A stretch of 64,000 nucleotides of DNA from Guptibacillus spartinae (GCF_028610625.1 NZ_JAQQWU010000005.1:62001-126000); one strand, 5' to 3'. Positions 32,175 to 41,226 are shown, counted from the stretch's first letter. Made by a program: numbers and translations. The notes: generated by a model from the letters alone, not told the origin.

Positions 32175-32573
32175 TTAAAAAGCACCATTTTCATTAGGTG
32201 AATTGTGAGGTATTTGTTGAGCGACATCCCACGCTTCAACGATCTGATTATTTTGAAAACGAAAAATATGTATCACCGACATTCCTAGGTCCTCCTGATT
32301 TTGTTTGATGTGTGAGTGAATGACAACACGATCTTCCTCTTCAATCGCTCGTTTAACCTCTAAGGTTTTGTTAGGATTCTTTAATGCATTCTCTTCCATC
32401 GCGATCATCAGTGAATTTGAATCCCCAGGGAAAAATGGATTGTGATGGCAAAAATCAGGACCAATATAACTGCGATAAGCTGCCCTCACTTTACCTGAAG
32501 AAACAAGTTGTAGAAAAGAGACTGCCTTCTCCTTATTGGAGCGTACACCCTCATTTTGTTGTGTTGGATTCAT
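32175..32573 (-). CDS. NTF2/SnoaL-like protein
   Basis: A 132-residue protein of the SnoaL/NTF2-like fold: an N-terminal helix (KEKAVSFLQLVSSGKVRAAYRSYI), then FCHHNPFFPGD, VVIHSHIK and IHIFRFQNNQIVEAWDVAQQIP. Such proteins are small cone-shaped enzymes or binding proteins; no activity can be assigned. AAAAAAGGAGG precedes the ATG. It follows the phosphotransferase gene by 41 bp and likely shares its transcript. Confidence 0.85.
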   Translation of the reverse strand: MNPTQQNEGVRSNKEKAVSFLQLVSSGKVRAAYRSYIGPDFCHHNPFFPGDSNSLMIAMEENALKNPNKTLEVKRAIEEEDRVVIHSHIKQNQEDLGMSVIHIFRFQNNQIVEAWDVAQQIPHNSPNENGAF

Positions 32574-32614
32574 TTTAAAACCTCCTTTTTTTGATTCCTA
32601 AGCTGCCCACATTT

Positions 32615-33610
32615 TCACCAGTTTCCAAACATCTCATCGATCTTATAAAGATTCTCGCCTAACCAGTTCATTTCATTCTGAAACTGAACTTCTTGGTATC
32701 TAGTCTTATTGATAGTTTGACGTATCCACCAGGGGCTTTCCAAATACCAAAGTAAATAAAGAGATCGAGCAAACACGCCTTGTTCCAGGTTTCTCTTTGT
32801 CTGATATCCTTCCAAAAAAGCTTTAGCACTCTTGGAGTGAAAGTCATTTCCCTCTAAAGCCCCTGACATGATTGCTCTGGCAATATCTAATTCAGGATAA
32901 TCAAAATGAAACCGATCAAAGTCAAGTATGGAAGATAACTGATCTTTATGAAACAGAAGGTTATCTACCCATAAATCCCGATGTGCCCATCCCGTTTCAC
33001 AGGTGTGTAAGCAATCTAATTGAAACCGTTCCGTTGCGTTCATTTGGACGGCTACCATTTCTACCAAATCATCGTCTTCTTCAACTGCCGCATAGACCTC
33101 ATTCCAATGATTTAATCGTTCTTCCACTTTTGGAGGCTTGAATTGTGGCGTTTTATCTCTTGGGTGGACCCCACCATTAGAAACAGTATGCATATGACCC
33201 GTCATTTGCCCTAGACTGTACATTTGATTCTCATTCAACGTCCCAGGGAAAAAATTGTCCCCCTCTTCAAACTCCATCATCACAAATCTTTCCTCACCAG
33301 AGGTTTTATGGATCACATGATTGTCGTGGATGAGAACCCTGGGGCAAAGCGTGCCATTTTCTTGTTGCCTTACCTGTTCACGCAAAGCGAAATCCTGCTC
33401 CAATTTAATCTTTTCAAAGTCATGTGAGGCATATCGCTCTCGACTAATTTGCTTTATCACGTAAATGCCTTTTTCCGTTTGAATTTTCCACTTCAAATTT
33501 AAATAGCCTCTATTGATCGGAGTAGCTTTTTCAATATGTAAATCAAACCAACATTCAATCGCATCACTTAATTCTAGAAAAATATCATTTGAAGTTTTCT
33601 TTACTGCCAA
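32615..33610 (-). CDS. APH/homoserine-kinase-like phosphotransferase
   Basis: A 331-residue kinase-fold protein. The nucleotide lysine is in IYVIKQIS (near 50), the catalytic loop is GWAHRDLWVDNLLF (near 210), and the metal-binding DFD is in SILDFDRFHFDYPELDIAR. This is the aminoglycoside/choline/homoserine kinase group; the substrate is unknown, and resistance should not be assumed. I chose a TTG start at 33610 because AAGGAGG lies 8 nt upstream; an ATG at 33628 would add six residues but has a weak site. It heads a pair with the SnoaL-like gene at 32175. Confidence 0.85.
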   Translation of the reverse strand: MAVKKTSNDIFLELSDAIECWFDLHIEKATPINRGYLNLKWKIQTEKGIYVIKQISRERYASHDFEKIKLEQDFALREQVRQQENGTLCPRVLIHDNHVIHKTSGEERFVMMEFEEGDNFFPGTLNENQMYSLGQMTGHMHTVSNGGVHPRDKTPQFKPPKVEERLNHWNEVYAAVEEDDDLVEMVAVQMNATERFQLDCLHTCETGWAHRDLWVDNLLFHKDQLSSILDFDRFHFDYPELDIARAIMSGALEGNDFHSKSAKAFLEGYQTKRNLEQGVFARSLYLLWYLESPWWIRQTINKTRYQEVQFQNEMNWLGENLYKIDEMFGNW

Positions 33611-33707
33611 ACTCCTGTCCTCCTTCATTCATCCATTTCCCTTGAAAACTTTGCTGCTCTTGCAAAACCTCCTTAATTTTAACATTAATATCCAGATGGT
33701 TGGATTA

Positions 33708-33745
33708 AAAAAGCGCAACCACTATTGATTGGTTTGCGCTCCTAT
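33708..33745 (-). terminator. Terminator of the ECF sigma/YciI operon
   Basis: AGCGCAACCA pairs with TGGTTTGCGCT around an 8-nt loop, followed on the minus strand by T6. It lies 35 nt past the YciI stop at 33780. Confidence 0.85.
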
Positions 33746-33779
33746 TTCAAGATCCCTATCCTGTTCAGAGGCATCAAAA

Positions 33780-34157
33780 TTAGCTCAATTCATTTTTAAA
33801 GTAATGAACTGGGCGAATTTCAATGCGCCAGCCTAGTTCTTCTCCTATGTTCAATTGTGTCGTCGGATGAAGAGAAGCTAACTCGATCGCTTCATCCATG
33901 TTCTCAGCTTCGACCATAAAAACACTTCCAATCAGTTCTTTTGTTTCTGCGAAAGGACCATCCGTTACGGTTACCTTTCCTTTATTACGTTTCAAACTTT
34001 TTGTTTCGACTGACAGTCCAGCGTCCATCATGACCTTACCACTTACATAGAAATGATCGAGGTGTGGCTGGCATTCATTCATAATCTCCTCAATTTTCCC
34101 CTTCGGCTGTGCATCCATTTTTTCAGGCATAAAATAACCCATACATAAAAATTTCAT
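33780..34157 (-). CDS. YciI/DGPF-domain protein, partner of the ECF sigma factor
   Basis: A 125-residue protein with the YCII-related fold and the signature VTVTDGPFAETKELIGSVFMVEA (near 63-85). Proteins of this type are repeatedly found beside ECF sigma factors with long C-terminal extensions, the arrangement known as the ECF42 group, and may help to signal to the sigma factor. Here the sigma gene lies 88 bp upstream on the same strand. AGGAGAGAAAACG precedes the ATG. Confidence 0.9.
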   Translation of the reverse strand: MKFLCMGYFMPEKMDAQPKGKIEEIMNECQPHLDHFYVSGKVMMDAGLSVETKSLKRNKGKVTVTDGPFAETKELIGSVFMVEAENMDEAIELASLHPTTQLNIGEELGWRIEIRPVHYFKNELS

Positions 34158-34245
34158 CGTTTTCTCTCCTCGTTTGCTTGAATTTTTTGTACCTATTTAC
34201 TCAACGATTCGTAAATGGAGAAATCGACAAAACTTCAATCTAATT

Positions 34246-35502
34246 TTATTCCAAACAATCTTTGGCCTGTTTCAATAGGAATTTCTTTTCCTGAACATTT
34301 TGAGTTAACGAAGCCGCACGTTGAAATTCTTCATATGCATGCCTCTTTCTTCCTAGCTTTAAGAGTAAACTCCCCCTTACGCTCGGAAGCAAGTGATAGT
34401 TCTTTAACGTAGGCTCTGAAAGAAGCGAATCCACCATCTTAAGTCCAACTTCTGGTCCATCTGCCATCGATCGAGCAACCGCCCGATTCAGTTCAACGAC
34501 CGGAGATGGAACGACTTCTGCAAGGTCATCATATAGCTCAGAAATACGCTTCCAATTGGTTTCGTCTGGTAAAATGGCTCTTGCATGGCATGCAGCTATG
34601 GCAGCTTGCAATGCATACCTACCTTGCGCTCCTCCTAGTTCTTCTGCTTTTCTTAGTGCAGCCATACCTCGACCAATGTGTTCTTGATCCCATAACGATC
34701 GGTTCTGATCCATTAGCAAAATCATTTCACCTTCTCCATTGGTTCGCGCATTAAAACGGGATGCTTGCAACTCCATTAAAGCGAGAAGGCCATAACTTTC
34801 CGGTTCTGTATGAAGAAGATCTACTAAAACCTGACCCATTCTTATTGCTTCATGACAAAGATTGATTCGGATCACATGATCACCTGAGGAAGCAGCATAC
34901 CCTTCATTAAACATCAGATAGATCACTTCCAAAACTGAACTAAGCCGTTCCGTATACGCTGTCTTCTGAGGAACCTCGAAAGGGACATTGCTCGTCGCAA
35001 GTGTCCGTTTTGCCCGGACAATCCGCTGGGCAATCGTGGATTCAGATATAAGAAACGCATTCGCGATTTCTTCTGTTGTCAGTCCTCCAACCACTCTTAG
35101 CGTAAGCGCTACACGAGCATTTTTCGATAATACAGGATGACATGTCATAAAAATCAATCGAAGCAAATTATCCTGAATTTCCTCGTCATGATGAATCGTC
35201 CAGTCAGGCTCATCATGTGTCTTCCCTTCATATGCCATTTGTTCATATTTTTGATTTAGTCGTTTTTTCCGCCGCATCATGTCAATGGCTTTTCGCTTAG
35301 CAACTGTTATCAGCCATGCACCAGGTTTATCTGGAATACCAGAGACGGGCCACCGTTCAAGCGCTACGATTAGGGTGTCCTGCGCAAGATCTTCCGCTAC
35401 ACCAATATCCCTCACCATCCGGGTTAGTACAGCAACGATTTTAGCAGATTCCTCTCTCCAGATTGCCTCGATCCTTTGGTTGATGAATGACGTTTTCATC
35501 AT
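34246..35502 (-). CDS. ECF-type RNA polymerase sigma factor with long C-terminal extension (ECF42-like)
   Basis: A 418-residue protein. Region 2 (residues about 10-75: VGVAEDLAQDTLIVALERWP) and region 4 (about 110-165: ALTLRVVGGLTTEEIANAFLISESTIAQRIVRAKRTL) are clear. The next 240 residues form a helical TPR-like extension (LLALMELQASRFNAR...GRYALQAAIAACHA) typical of the ECF42 group. No anti-sigma factor is present. The paired YciI/DGPF gene at 33780 supports the assignment. In studied members the extension is needed for activity. The target promoter is unknown. Confidence 0.92.
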   Translation of the reverse strand: MMKTSFINQRIEAIWREESAKIVAVLTRMVRDIGVAEDLAQDTLIVALERWPVSGIPDKPGAWLITVAKRKAIDMMRRKKRLNQKYEQMAYEGKTHDEPDWTIHHDEEIQDNLLRLIFMTCHPVLSKNARVALTLRVVGGLTTEEIANAFLISESTIAQRIVRAKRTLATSNVPFEVPQKTAYTERLSSVLEVIYLMFNEGYAASSGDHVIRINLCHEAIRMGQVLVDLLHTEPESYGLLALMELQASRFNARTNGEGEMILLMDQNRSLWDQEHIGRGMAALRKAEELGGAQGRYALQAAIAACHARAILPDETNWKRISELYDDLAEVVPSPVVELNRAVARSMADGPEVGLKMVDSLLSEPTLKNYHLLPSVRGSLLLKLGRKRHAYEEFQRAASLTQNVQEKKFLLKQAKDCLE

Positions 35503-35551
35503 TCTTTCTCCCTTCCACTGTTAGAAAGTTAACGAATGAAAATGATGAGGA

Positions 35552-35674
35552 CTAAATATTCTTATTAATTATCTTTTTATAGTGAAAATTCCCGCAAAAC
35601 CCAATCACACCCCAAATAATTCCATATAGTAATAAGGAAGGAATAGCTTGTATCATTTTATATTCATTGTTCAT
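35552..35674 (-). CDS. Putative 40-residue single-TM protein
   Basis: An open frame of 40 residues (MNNEYKMIQAIPSLLLYGII...) with one hydrophobic segment at about 9-28 and a basic C-terminus (HYKKIINKNI). AAGGAT lies 8 nt before its ATG. It sits 50 bp upstream of the ECF sigma factor on the same strand, so it could be the first gene of that unit. It occupies part of the 328-bp gap 35503-35831; the rest holds an imperfect hairpin at about 35699-35750. Confidence 0.45.
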   Translation of the reverse strand: MNNEYKMIQAIPSLLLYGIIWGVIGFCGNFHYKKIINKNI

Positions 35675-35831
35675 TTTGAACTATCCTTCATCCTGAGCTT
35701 GAAAATTCTCTCCTAACTGGAGCAGTTGTTACTGGACCAGTGGAATTTTCAGGCGTTTCTTACACGGTTATAAGTCTTATGTACAAATAAATAAAGGGAT
35801 CCCCCCCTCATACTTTAAAAGAGGTGAGCTT

Positions 35832-36704
35832 ATGCCTAAACTAATTGCCTTAGATGATGGCCATGGAATGAATACTCCTGGAAAAAGAACACCCTATCTT
35901 CCAGAAATCGGTCGCTCCATTCAAGAGAATGAATTTAATAGAGAAGTGGTCAAGTATCTTAAAATTGAATTAGAGCGATGTGGATTTCAAACTCTATTAG
36001 TAGCTCCTACCAATACAGATACGCCACTCTCAACACGGACAAACCTTGCGAACAGCAAGAAAGCAGATGCCTATATCGCAATCCACTACAATGCCTTTGA
36101 TGGCTCATTTAGTGGAGCAAACCCGAGTGGCATCGAACTATACGTTTATTTAGGTCATACAAACAAAGAAGCTGGTAAACTCGCTTCCTCCATCGCAAAA
36201 TACCTTCGACAGGGAACGCCGCAAAATTACCGAGGGATTTTAGAAGCAGATTTTCACGTTTTACGCGAAACAAACATGATCGCCGTCCTAACCGAAAACG
36301 GCTTTATGGATAACAAACCTGAAGCTTTACTCATGCTAGATAAAGATTTTCAAAAGGAAGTAGCGATTGAACACGCCAAAGGCATTTGTGATTATTATGG
36401 CGTGACTTATAAGCCTGATAAACCTAGTAAACCTGATCAACCTGAGGAGGAGATGAGCTTGTTAAAAGTAGCGGTAGTTGTAAACTCATTTATTGATTAC
36501 CCTGTTGCTGAGTTATTAGCCAATCGTGTTGCAGCCCCGATTTATACAAGAAGCGTAGCTTCAAACAATAAAGTGGCGAGTGAATTACTTGTCGTAGGTG
36601 GAAAATCTAGTGGGTTAAAAGCAGATAAATTCACAGTACTTTCTGGTACAGACCGATTTGCAACTGCCGCAAAGGTTAAAAAATATATTGATTCAATCAG
36701 ATAA
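35832..36704 (+). CDS. N-acetylmuramoyl-L-alanine amidase, phage-endolysin-like
   Basis: A 290-residue cell-wall hydrolase. The N-terminal Amidase_3 domain (1-190) has the zinc-site pieces DDGHGMNTPGKRT, ENEFN and IAIHYNAF, and the catalytic glutamate in VLTENGFMDN. A lysine/proline linker (KPDKPSKPDQPEEE) leads to an 80-residue C-terminal domain (VAVVVNSFIDYPVAELLANRV...SGTDRFATAAKVKKYI) of the single-copy cell-wall-binding type found in Bacillus phage lysins. No signal peptide is present, which fits an endolysin. No holin or other phage gene adjoins it. AAAGAGGTGAGCTT precedes the ATG. Decayed coding-like sequence follows the stop. Confidence 0.88.
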   Translation: MPKLIALDDGHGMNTPGKRTPYLPEIGRSIQENEFNREVVKYLKIELERCGFQTLLVAPTNTDTPLSTRTNLANSKKADAYIAIHYNAFDGSFSGANPSGIELYVYLGHTNKEAGKLASSIAKYLRQGTPQNYRGILEADFHVLRETNMIAVLTENGFMDNKPEALLMLDKDFQKEVAIEHAKGICDYYGVTYKPDKPSKPDQPEEEMSLLKVAVVVNSFIDYPVAELLANRVAAPIYTRSVASNNKVASELLVVGGKSSGLKADKFTVLSGTDRFATAAKVKKYIDSIR

Positions 36705-36851
36705 GCCATTGAAGATGCTAAGGTAGTAGTCATTCACGATTGTGGTTCCAACCAGGAGTGGTAATAGAAAGGTAATTAAGAGTGATTCACATCTACAATC
36801 GCCTGATTTTTGGATTTCTCAGAAGTTAGGCTTTACTCCAAATTATTAGTC
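36705..36851 (+). other. Decayed coding-like stretch after the amidase
   Basis: In the amidase frame the stop is followed by AIEDAKVVVIHDCGSNQEW and further stops; another frame gives KVIKSDSHLQSPDFW and then ISQKLGF. Neither has a start signal. I read it as remnant sequence and cannot name the source. Confidence 0.3.
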
Positions 36852-37790
36852 TTAACTCGTTAGTAGAGAATGATGATGTTCAAGCCTTATTCTAAAATGA
36901 TTCATGATTCTAACTTGATCTTCCGTTAACCGATCTTGATCCCAGTACATATGCATTAAGCTATACTCAAAGACTTCCTTTAATTTAATAAATAAAGGCA
37001 GCTGACCTTTCATCTCTGGTGATAAGTTATTTTCCTCCTGGTAACCGTCAATAATTGCTTTTGTCATCGCTCGTCCATAGTCACCGATGTTCCCCCCACC
37101 AACATACGAATATTCCATCGCACTATAAACGGCAGCAGCTAGGTCGAAAACATAAAAGTGCTTCTCGCAATCTTGAAAATCAATCATTGTTAAATTTGAT
37201 TCTTGATCAACTAATAGATTTTCTAAGCACAAATCGCCATGGAGCAATCCATAATTAGAATAGGATTTTGAAAGGTTTTTTATTGTGGATAAGATGTCAT
37301 GTGCCACCTCTCTAATCGTACGTTCTTCTTTAGGAATATACTTCAGAAAGGCGTACTCCTCATTCTCATACCAGTCATTAATATGATGGACGGGATGGAT
37401 TTCTTCAAATTTCTGGGACAAACGGTGCAATCGACCTATTTGCCGACCTAGTTTATGAAACACATTGGGCTGCCACAGCTTTCTTGACAAATGGATTCCA
37501 GGAGCCGATTGATAAACAACCGTAAGCATTTCCCTGTCTAGCATGACCTTTTCGACTACTTCTCCATTTACAGAAGTGATGGCTGGTGATACACCGAAAC
37601 CTTCTTGATAGAGGAAATTAGTATAAGTCACCTCATCTACCTGTTCCTCATAGCTTTTGTAGTTGGTCACCCTGGCGTAGTAAGTACCATGTTCCGCAAT
37701 ACAACGAAACATCTCATCTGTGATCGCCTCTACTTTGATCAAATTCAAAGGGTATTTTTCGTTCAGTAATAGAAGTAACTGATCATTCAT
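36852..37790 (-). CDS. APH/choline-kinase-like phosphotransferase
   Basis: A 312-residue kinase-fold protein with the catalytic loop YGLLHGDLCLENLLV (near 190-204) and the metal-binding aspartate in LTMIDFQDCEKHFYVFDLA. The substrate is unknown; relatives act on choline, homoserine, fructosamine or drugs. AAGGAAG lies 8 nt before the ATG. It is transcribed alone. It is the second phosphotransferase of this fold within 5 kb and only distantly similar to the one at 32615. Confidence 0.85.
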   Translation of the reverse strand: MNDQLLLLLNEKYPLNLIKVEAITDEMFRCIAEHGTYYARVTNYKSYEEQVDEVTYTNFLYQEGFGVSPAITSVNGEVVEKVMLDREMLTVVYQSAPGIHLSRKLWQPNVFHKLGRQIGRLHRLSQKFEEIHPVHHINDWYENEEYAFLKYIPKEERTIREVAHDILSTIKNLSKSYSNYGLLHGDLCLENLLVDQESNLTMIDFQDCEKHFYVFDLAAAVYSAMEYSYVGGGNIGDYGRAMTKAIIDGYQEENNLSPEMKGQLPLFIKLKEVFEYSLMHMYWDQDRLTEDQVRIMNHFRIRLEHHHSLLTS

Positions 37791-37894
37791 ACAAGACTCT
37801 TCCTTTCCCCAGGAGCTTAGTAAATGGAGAATTGATTTACGTTAGAACTCGTATTCGCATACGATCAATCCCGATTACCTAATGTAGTAGAAAT

Positions 37895-38380
37895 TTATCC
37901 CTTTACGAGTCTGAATTTAGACTGCTTATTTCCAAACCGTTCGAGCTCTTCCTCAAAATGCATTCCAGCTTTTTGAAGGACATAACAGGAAGCCTTATTT
38001 TGAGATTGGGTTTCAGCCACAATGGTAGAATAGCCTAATGTTTCAACCCCAAATTTCAGTATGTGCGTAATGACTTCTGTGGCATAACCATTCCCCCAAT
38101 AAGCAGGTAAAAATTGATAGCCAATTTCTATATCTTGATTATCGTGATACGTATCTAGAAAAACCAGTCCTATGAATTCTTCCGTTTCTCTTAACCGAAT
38201 GGACCAATGCAAAGCTGCATTTGGAGACTGGATCATTTCATTGAATCTCTTCTCATAAGTAGCTTCATCAACTGTACCACCTAAATATTTCCGAACCCGC
38301 TCATTTTCATATAATCGTTTAACATCCCCATAATTCTTTATTGAAAGAGGACTTAGGATACATCGTTCTGAGTTTAACAA
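37895..38380 (-). CDS. GNAT acetyltransferase, RimJ/RimL-like
   Basis: A 161-residue protein of the RimJ/RimL branch: RCILSPLSIKNYGDVKRLYEN at the start, IEIGYQFLPAYWGNGYATEVITHIL (near 83-107) for acetyl-CoA and QNKASCYVLQKAGMHFEEE near the end. The start is a TTG with AAGGAG 8 nt upstream. The substrate is unknown. It lies 42 bp upstream of... no other GNAT, but next to a HAD hydrolase gene that ends its own unit 40 bp away. Confidence 0.88.
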   Translation of the reverse strand: MLNSERCILSPLSIKNYGDVKRLYENERVRKYLGGTVDEATYEKRFNEMIQSPNAALHWSIRLRETEEFIGLVFLDTYHDNQDIEIGYQFLPAYWGNGYATEVITHILKFGVETLGYSTIVAETQSQNKASCYVLQKAGMHFEEELERFGNKQSKFRLVKG

Positions 38381-38421
38381 ATCACTTTCTCCTTTCCCTC
38401 AACCGTTTTCAACCGCTGTGA

Positions 38422-39039
38422 TTAATAAAATTTTGACAGCTCCGAAAACGCCTTAATCACATCATCGGATTCCGATACTTCTCCAAAACCGTATTGCGCA
38501 TAAATGAAAGGAATTCTGGCGTACCTTGCTGCCTTTCGATCTCCTTCTGTATCCCCTACATAAATAGGGGAAGTTAACTGGTTTCTCTCTACAATCAGCT
38601 GAATATTTTCCCCTTTTGAAAGACCTGTTCGCCCAGGGTTTTCAAAGTCTTGAAAATATTTCTCAAGTTTGTGATACGCATAAAAAGATTCAATATAGCC
38701 ATCCTGGCAGTTGCTGACGATATAGAGTTTGTAAGCGTTTGATAGATTCCGCAGTACGGTCTCTACCTGAGGAAAAAGAGAACCACCGTGTTTTTCTAGG
38801 TATTCTTCTTCGACCTCACAACACGACCTTATCACCTGTTCGCGAACTTCTTCAGATAAATAAGGAAACAGTTTTAAACCGATCTCTTGCATTTGTAACC
38901 CCATCGTTCCTTCAAAGTCCTTCCTCGTCAGTTCCCGATGAACTTGTGGATGTTCCTTTAGATAGCTATTCCAAGCCAGTAATACAGTATCAATCGGATC
39001 CCAGATGGTCCCGTCTAGGTCAAAAATAATGCTATCCAT
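38422..39039 (-). CDS. HAD-family hydrolase (phosphoglycolate-phosphatase-like)
   Basis: A 205-residue phosphatase. Motif I is IIFDLDGTIWDP (near 4-15), motif II is LYIVSNCQDG, and motifs III/IV are in GLSKGENIQ and IYVGDTEGDRKAA. A helical cap lies between motifs I and II. The substrate is not determined by sequence. ATG at 39039 follows AAAGGAGGGATCATCG; the longer frame passes through a GTGCCTGGTCG element. The GNAT gene at 37895 lies 41 bp downstream on the same strand. Confidence 0.9.
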   Translation of the reverse strand: MDSIIFDLDGTIWDPIDTVLLAWNSYLKEHPQVHRELTRKDFEGTMGLQMQEIGLKLFPYLSEEVREQVIRSCCEVEEEYLEKHGGSLFPQVETVLRNLSNAYKLYIVSNCQDGYIESFYAYHKLEKYFQDFENPGRTGLSKGENIQLIVERNQLTSPIYVGDTEGDRKAARYARIPFIYAQYGFGEVSESDDVIKAFSELSKFY

Positions 39040-39061
39040 TACGATGATCCCTCCTTTAAAA

Positions 39062-39072
39062 GTGCCTGGTCG
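39062..39072 (-). repeat. GTGCCTGGTCG element upstream of the HAD hydrolase
   Basis: The same 11-mer as at 6358-6368, 22 nt before the HAD start codon. On the minus strand it reads CGACCAGGCAC and is followed by TTTTAAAGGAGG. Confidence 0.5.
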
Positions 39073-39254
39073 TTTCTTATCCTTTAGTAAGTACAAAAAC
39101 ATGCTTTCCTTTTTTACTATGTATAGCCCCTTTGTTACATGAAGTTATCTCATTCCTTCTATAATAGTAACATTAATTTCCATAAATAAAGGGTTCTTTG
39201 ATGAAACAGTGAGCCTAACGGATTATGAATTTTAAGTCATTAAGAGAACAAAAA

Positions 39255-39290
39255 AACCTCTGAGAACGAATGTACATTCTCGGAGGTTCA
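39255..39290 (-). terminator. Terminator of the YjzC gene
   Basis: AACCTC(T)GAGAA pairs with TTCTCGGAGGTT around a 10-nt loop, followed on the minus strand by T7. It is adjacent to the stop at 39299. Confidence 0.85.
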
Positions 39291-39298
39291 GTTTCCAT

Positions 39299-39487
39299 TT
39301 AATTTGATTTTTTCCAATACGCCGCATCTTGGTTGGATTGAGATGGAGGAAATGTCTCTCCACTGCTTAGTTCAATGTTTTTTTCATTTTCCGTATTCGC
39401 ATTCTCATTTGATTCGTTTACTAACCCAACAAATTCATATGTTCCACTCTCAGGTGCTTTTTCGCCAGTCTTAAAACGATCTGCCAT
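39299..39487 (-). CDS. yjzC: YjzC-family small protein
   Basis: A 62-residue hydrophilic protein beginning MADRFKTGEKAPESGTYEFVG and containing IELSSGETFPPSQ, the pattern of the Bacillus YjzC family (RFK-G-KAP--G-Y near the start, LS-G--FP later). The function is unknown. CAAAGGAG precedes the ATG. It is monocistronic, with a strong terminator. The middle insert (NESNENANTENEKN) is longer and more asparagine-rich than in the B. subtilis protein as I recall it. Confidence 0.8.
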   Translation of the reverse strand: MADRFKTGEKAPESGTYEFVGLVNESNENANTENEKNIELSSGETFPPSQSNQDAAYWKKSN

Positions 39488-39719
39488 TATAAAAAACTCC
39501 TTTGTCAGTTTTTTTGTTACATGAAGGAATGTACCCCATATATCAATATCAAAACCAAACGGAGCATATTAAGTATTTTTTTACCATCACACTAAAATAA
39601 GCTAAGCGAATGTTACTAATGACTAAAATCTCTCCTTCATATGGGCTTGCCCAACGAATGGCCTTAAGCCTTGTACATCCTCCACTCTCAAACACCTATC
39701 AAGTTAGCATCACATTCGT

Positions 39720-40241
39720 CTACCCAGCGTGTAAATAAGTATGGAACAAACCTAGAAGCAATAGTTTATCATTTTCATATTGTTCGTCTAGTAATTTGAA
39801 ATAGGCTTTAAATGGCACCTTTAACGAACTGTTCCACTCTGCAATGGCCGAGCCATTCTTATAAATTTTCGCTTTCTCCATGAAAGGTTTTTTCAATGTG
39901 AATGTTTCTCCACTGTAAGTAAACGTGGTTACCTCACCTACATCAAATGATTTTTTATCTACAAGGTGGATAAATTCCTTTGTCGCTTTATTAGTTTCGT
40001 ATTCAATAAAATAGTGTCGCCTCTTAAAAATATTTAAGCTTCTTATTGCATGAAAGCGTTCATGATTATTTTGATCAACTACTTTATAATTTCCGCTGAA
40101 TCGTCCATTCAATAGGAGATCAGCAAGCATTTCCCAAACATTTTTATAATACTTCTCAATCTCCCCGATCACCTTCCCATCTTCACTATATATCTCAGAA
40201 GCTTTCGTGGATAAGGTAGTAAAAAATCGATATTCATACAT
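39720..40241 (-). CDS. Tubby C-terminal-domain-like protein (tentative)
   Basis: A 173-residue beta-rich protein: MYEYRFFTTLSTKASEIYSEDGKVIGEIEKYYKN at the start, then alternating strands (HYFIEYETNKATKEFIHLVDKKSF, EVTTFTYSGETFTLKKPFMEKAKIY). The layout resembles LURP-one/tubby C-terminal-like proteins of bacilli, which bind lipids in other organisms; I hold the family call loosely. ATG at 40241 has AGGATG 7 nt upstream; the earlier frame start at 40265 lacks a site. Confidence 0.65.
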   Translation of the reverse strand: MYEYRFFTTLSTKASEIYSEDGKVIGEIEKYYKNVWEMLADLLLNGRFSGNYKVVDQNNHERFHAIRSLNIFKRRHYFIEYETNKATKEFIHLVDKKSFDVGEVTTFTYSGETFTLKKPFMEKAKIYKNGSAIAEWNSSLKVPFKAYFKLLDEQYENDKLLLLGLFHTYLHAG

Positions 40242-40506
40242 AACAGCACATCCTATAGTTAGCATTTGCTAATTTCCACCCATCAGGTATGACCTTCACA
40301 ACTGCTGGGTTTTCTATTGAGGCTCCATATTTTGTTTCAGTACAAGAACATCACCTAGTACCAATTATTTCAAACTCCTCCGCCTAGCTCAATCTTTTAT
40401 TTCAAATTAACGTTGTCTCACTTTTAAAGGTAAGCTCATGATAAAATGATTGAAAGATAACTACCCTCAATGGATTACCCAAAAAGAGTAGAAGGAGGAA
40501 AAACGG

Positions 40507-41208
40507 ATGAAAGATTCAGGTTCCTCGAAACCTCGTGGCTTGAAACTTCTGCTAACTTCAGCAGGGGTCAATAACCCAACGATTCACCATGCGCTGGTAG
40601 ACATGTTGGACAAACCGATTGCCGATTCCAAGGCTTTATGCATTCCTACTGCGATGTACGGACACCCCTGGGTCGGCCCCGGAGTCAAAACCTGGGAGTT
40701 CATTACAGGAAATTCGGAAAACCCCCTGGTTAACTTAGGGTGGAAGTCGGTCGGTGTTCTAGAGCTCACCGCGCTGCCAAGCATCGACGAAAGCCGCTGG
40801 GTGCCTCTTGTACAGGAGACAGATGTCTTTCTAGTATCGGGAGGCGATGCTCTCTATCTTTACCACTGGATGCAGCAATCCGGATTTGCCGCCCTCTTCC
40901 CATCGCTTGACGCCGTTTATGTTGGAATGAGTGCCGGGAGCATGGTGATGGGGCCGAAAGTCGGTGAAGAATTCATAGGCTGGCGTCCACCCAACGATCT
41001 TGATCAAACATTAGGTCTAGTGGATTTCGCACTGTTTCCTCACCTCGAGCACGAGATGTTACCGGAAAATACACTCGCCAATGCAGAAAAGTGGGCGGCT
41101 GGCGTTTCCGTTCCAGGATACGCCATTGATGATCAAACGGCGATCCAAGTCACGGGTGGCGTGGTAAAGGTGATTTCCGAGGGGCAATGGAAGTTATTTT
41201 CTTTATAA
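40507..41208 (+). CDS. Peptidase S51 (peptidase E-like) family protein
   Basis: A 233-residue class-I glutamine-amidotransferase-like fold. The nucleophile elbow VGMSAGSMVMGP (near 139-150) places a serine as in dipeptidase E and cyanophycinase; the strand VFLVSGGDALYLYHWM precedes it, and a histidine lies in LFPHLEHEM. It probably cleaves aspartyl dipeptides or a related peptide. AGAAGGAGGAAAAACGG precedes the ATG. It is monocistronic and shares the terminator at 41227. Confidence 0.88.
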   Translation: MKDSGSSKPRGLKLLLTSAGVNNPTIHHALVDMLDKPIADSKALCIPTAMYGHPWVGPGVKTWEFITGNSENPLVNLGWKSVGVLELTALPSIDESRWVPLVQETDVFLVSGGDALYLYHWMQQSGFAALFPSLDAVYVGMSAGSMVMGPKVGEEFIGWRPPNDLDQTLGLVDFALFPHLEHEMLPENTLANAEKWAAGVSVPGYAIDDQTAIQVTGGVVKVISEGQWKLFSL

Positions 41209-41226
41209 CGCATGTTATTTCATAAA

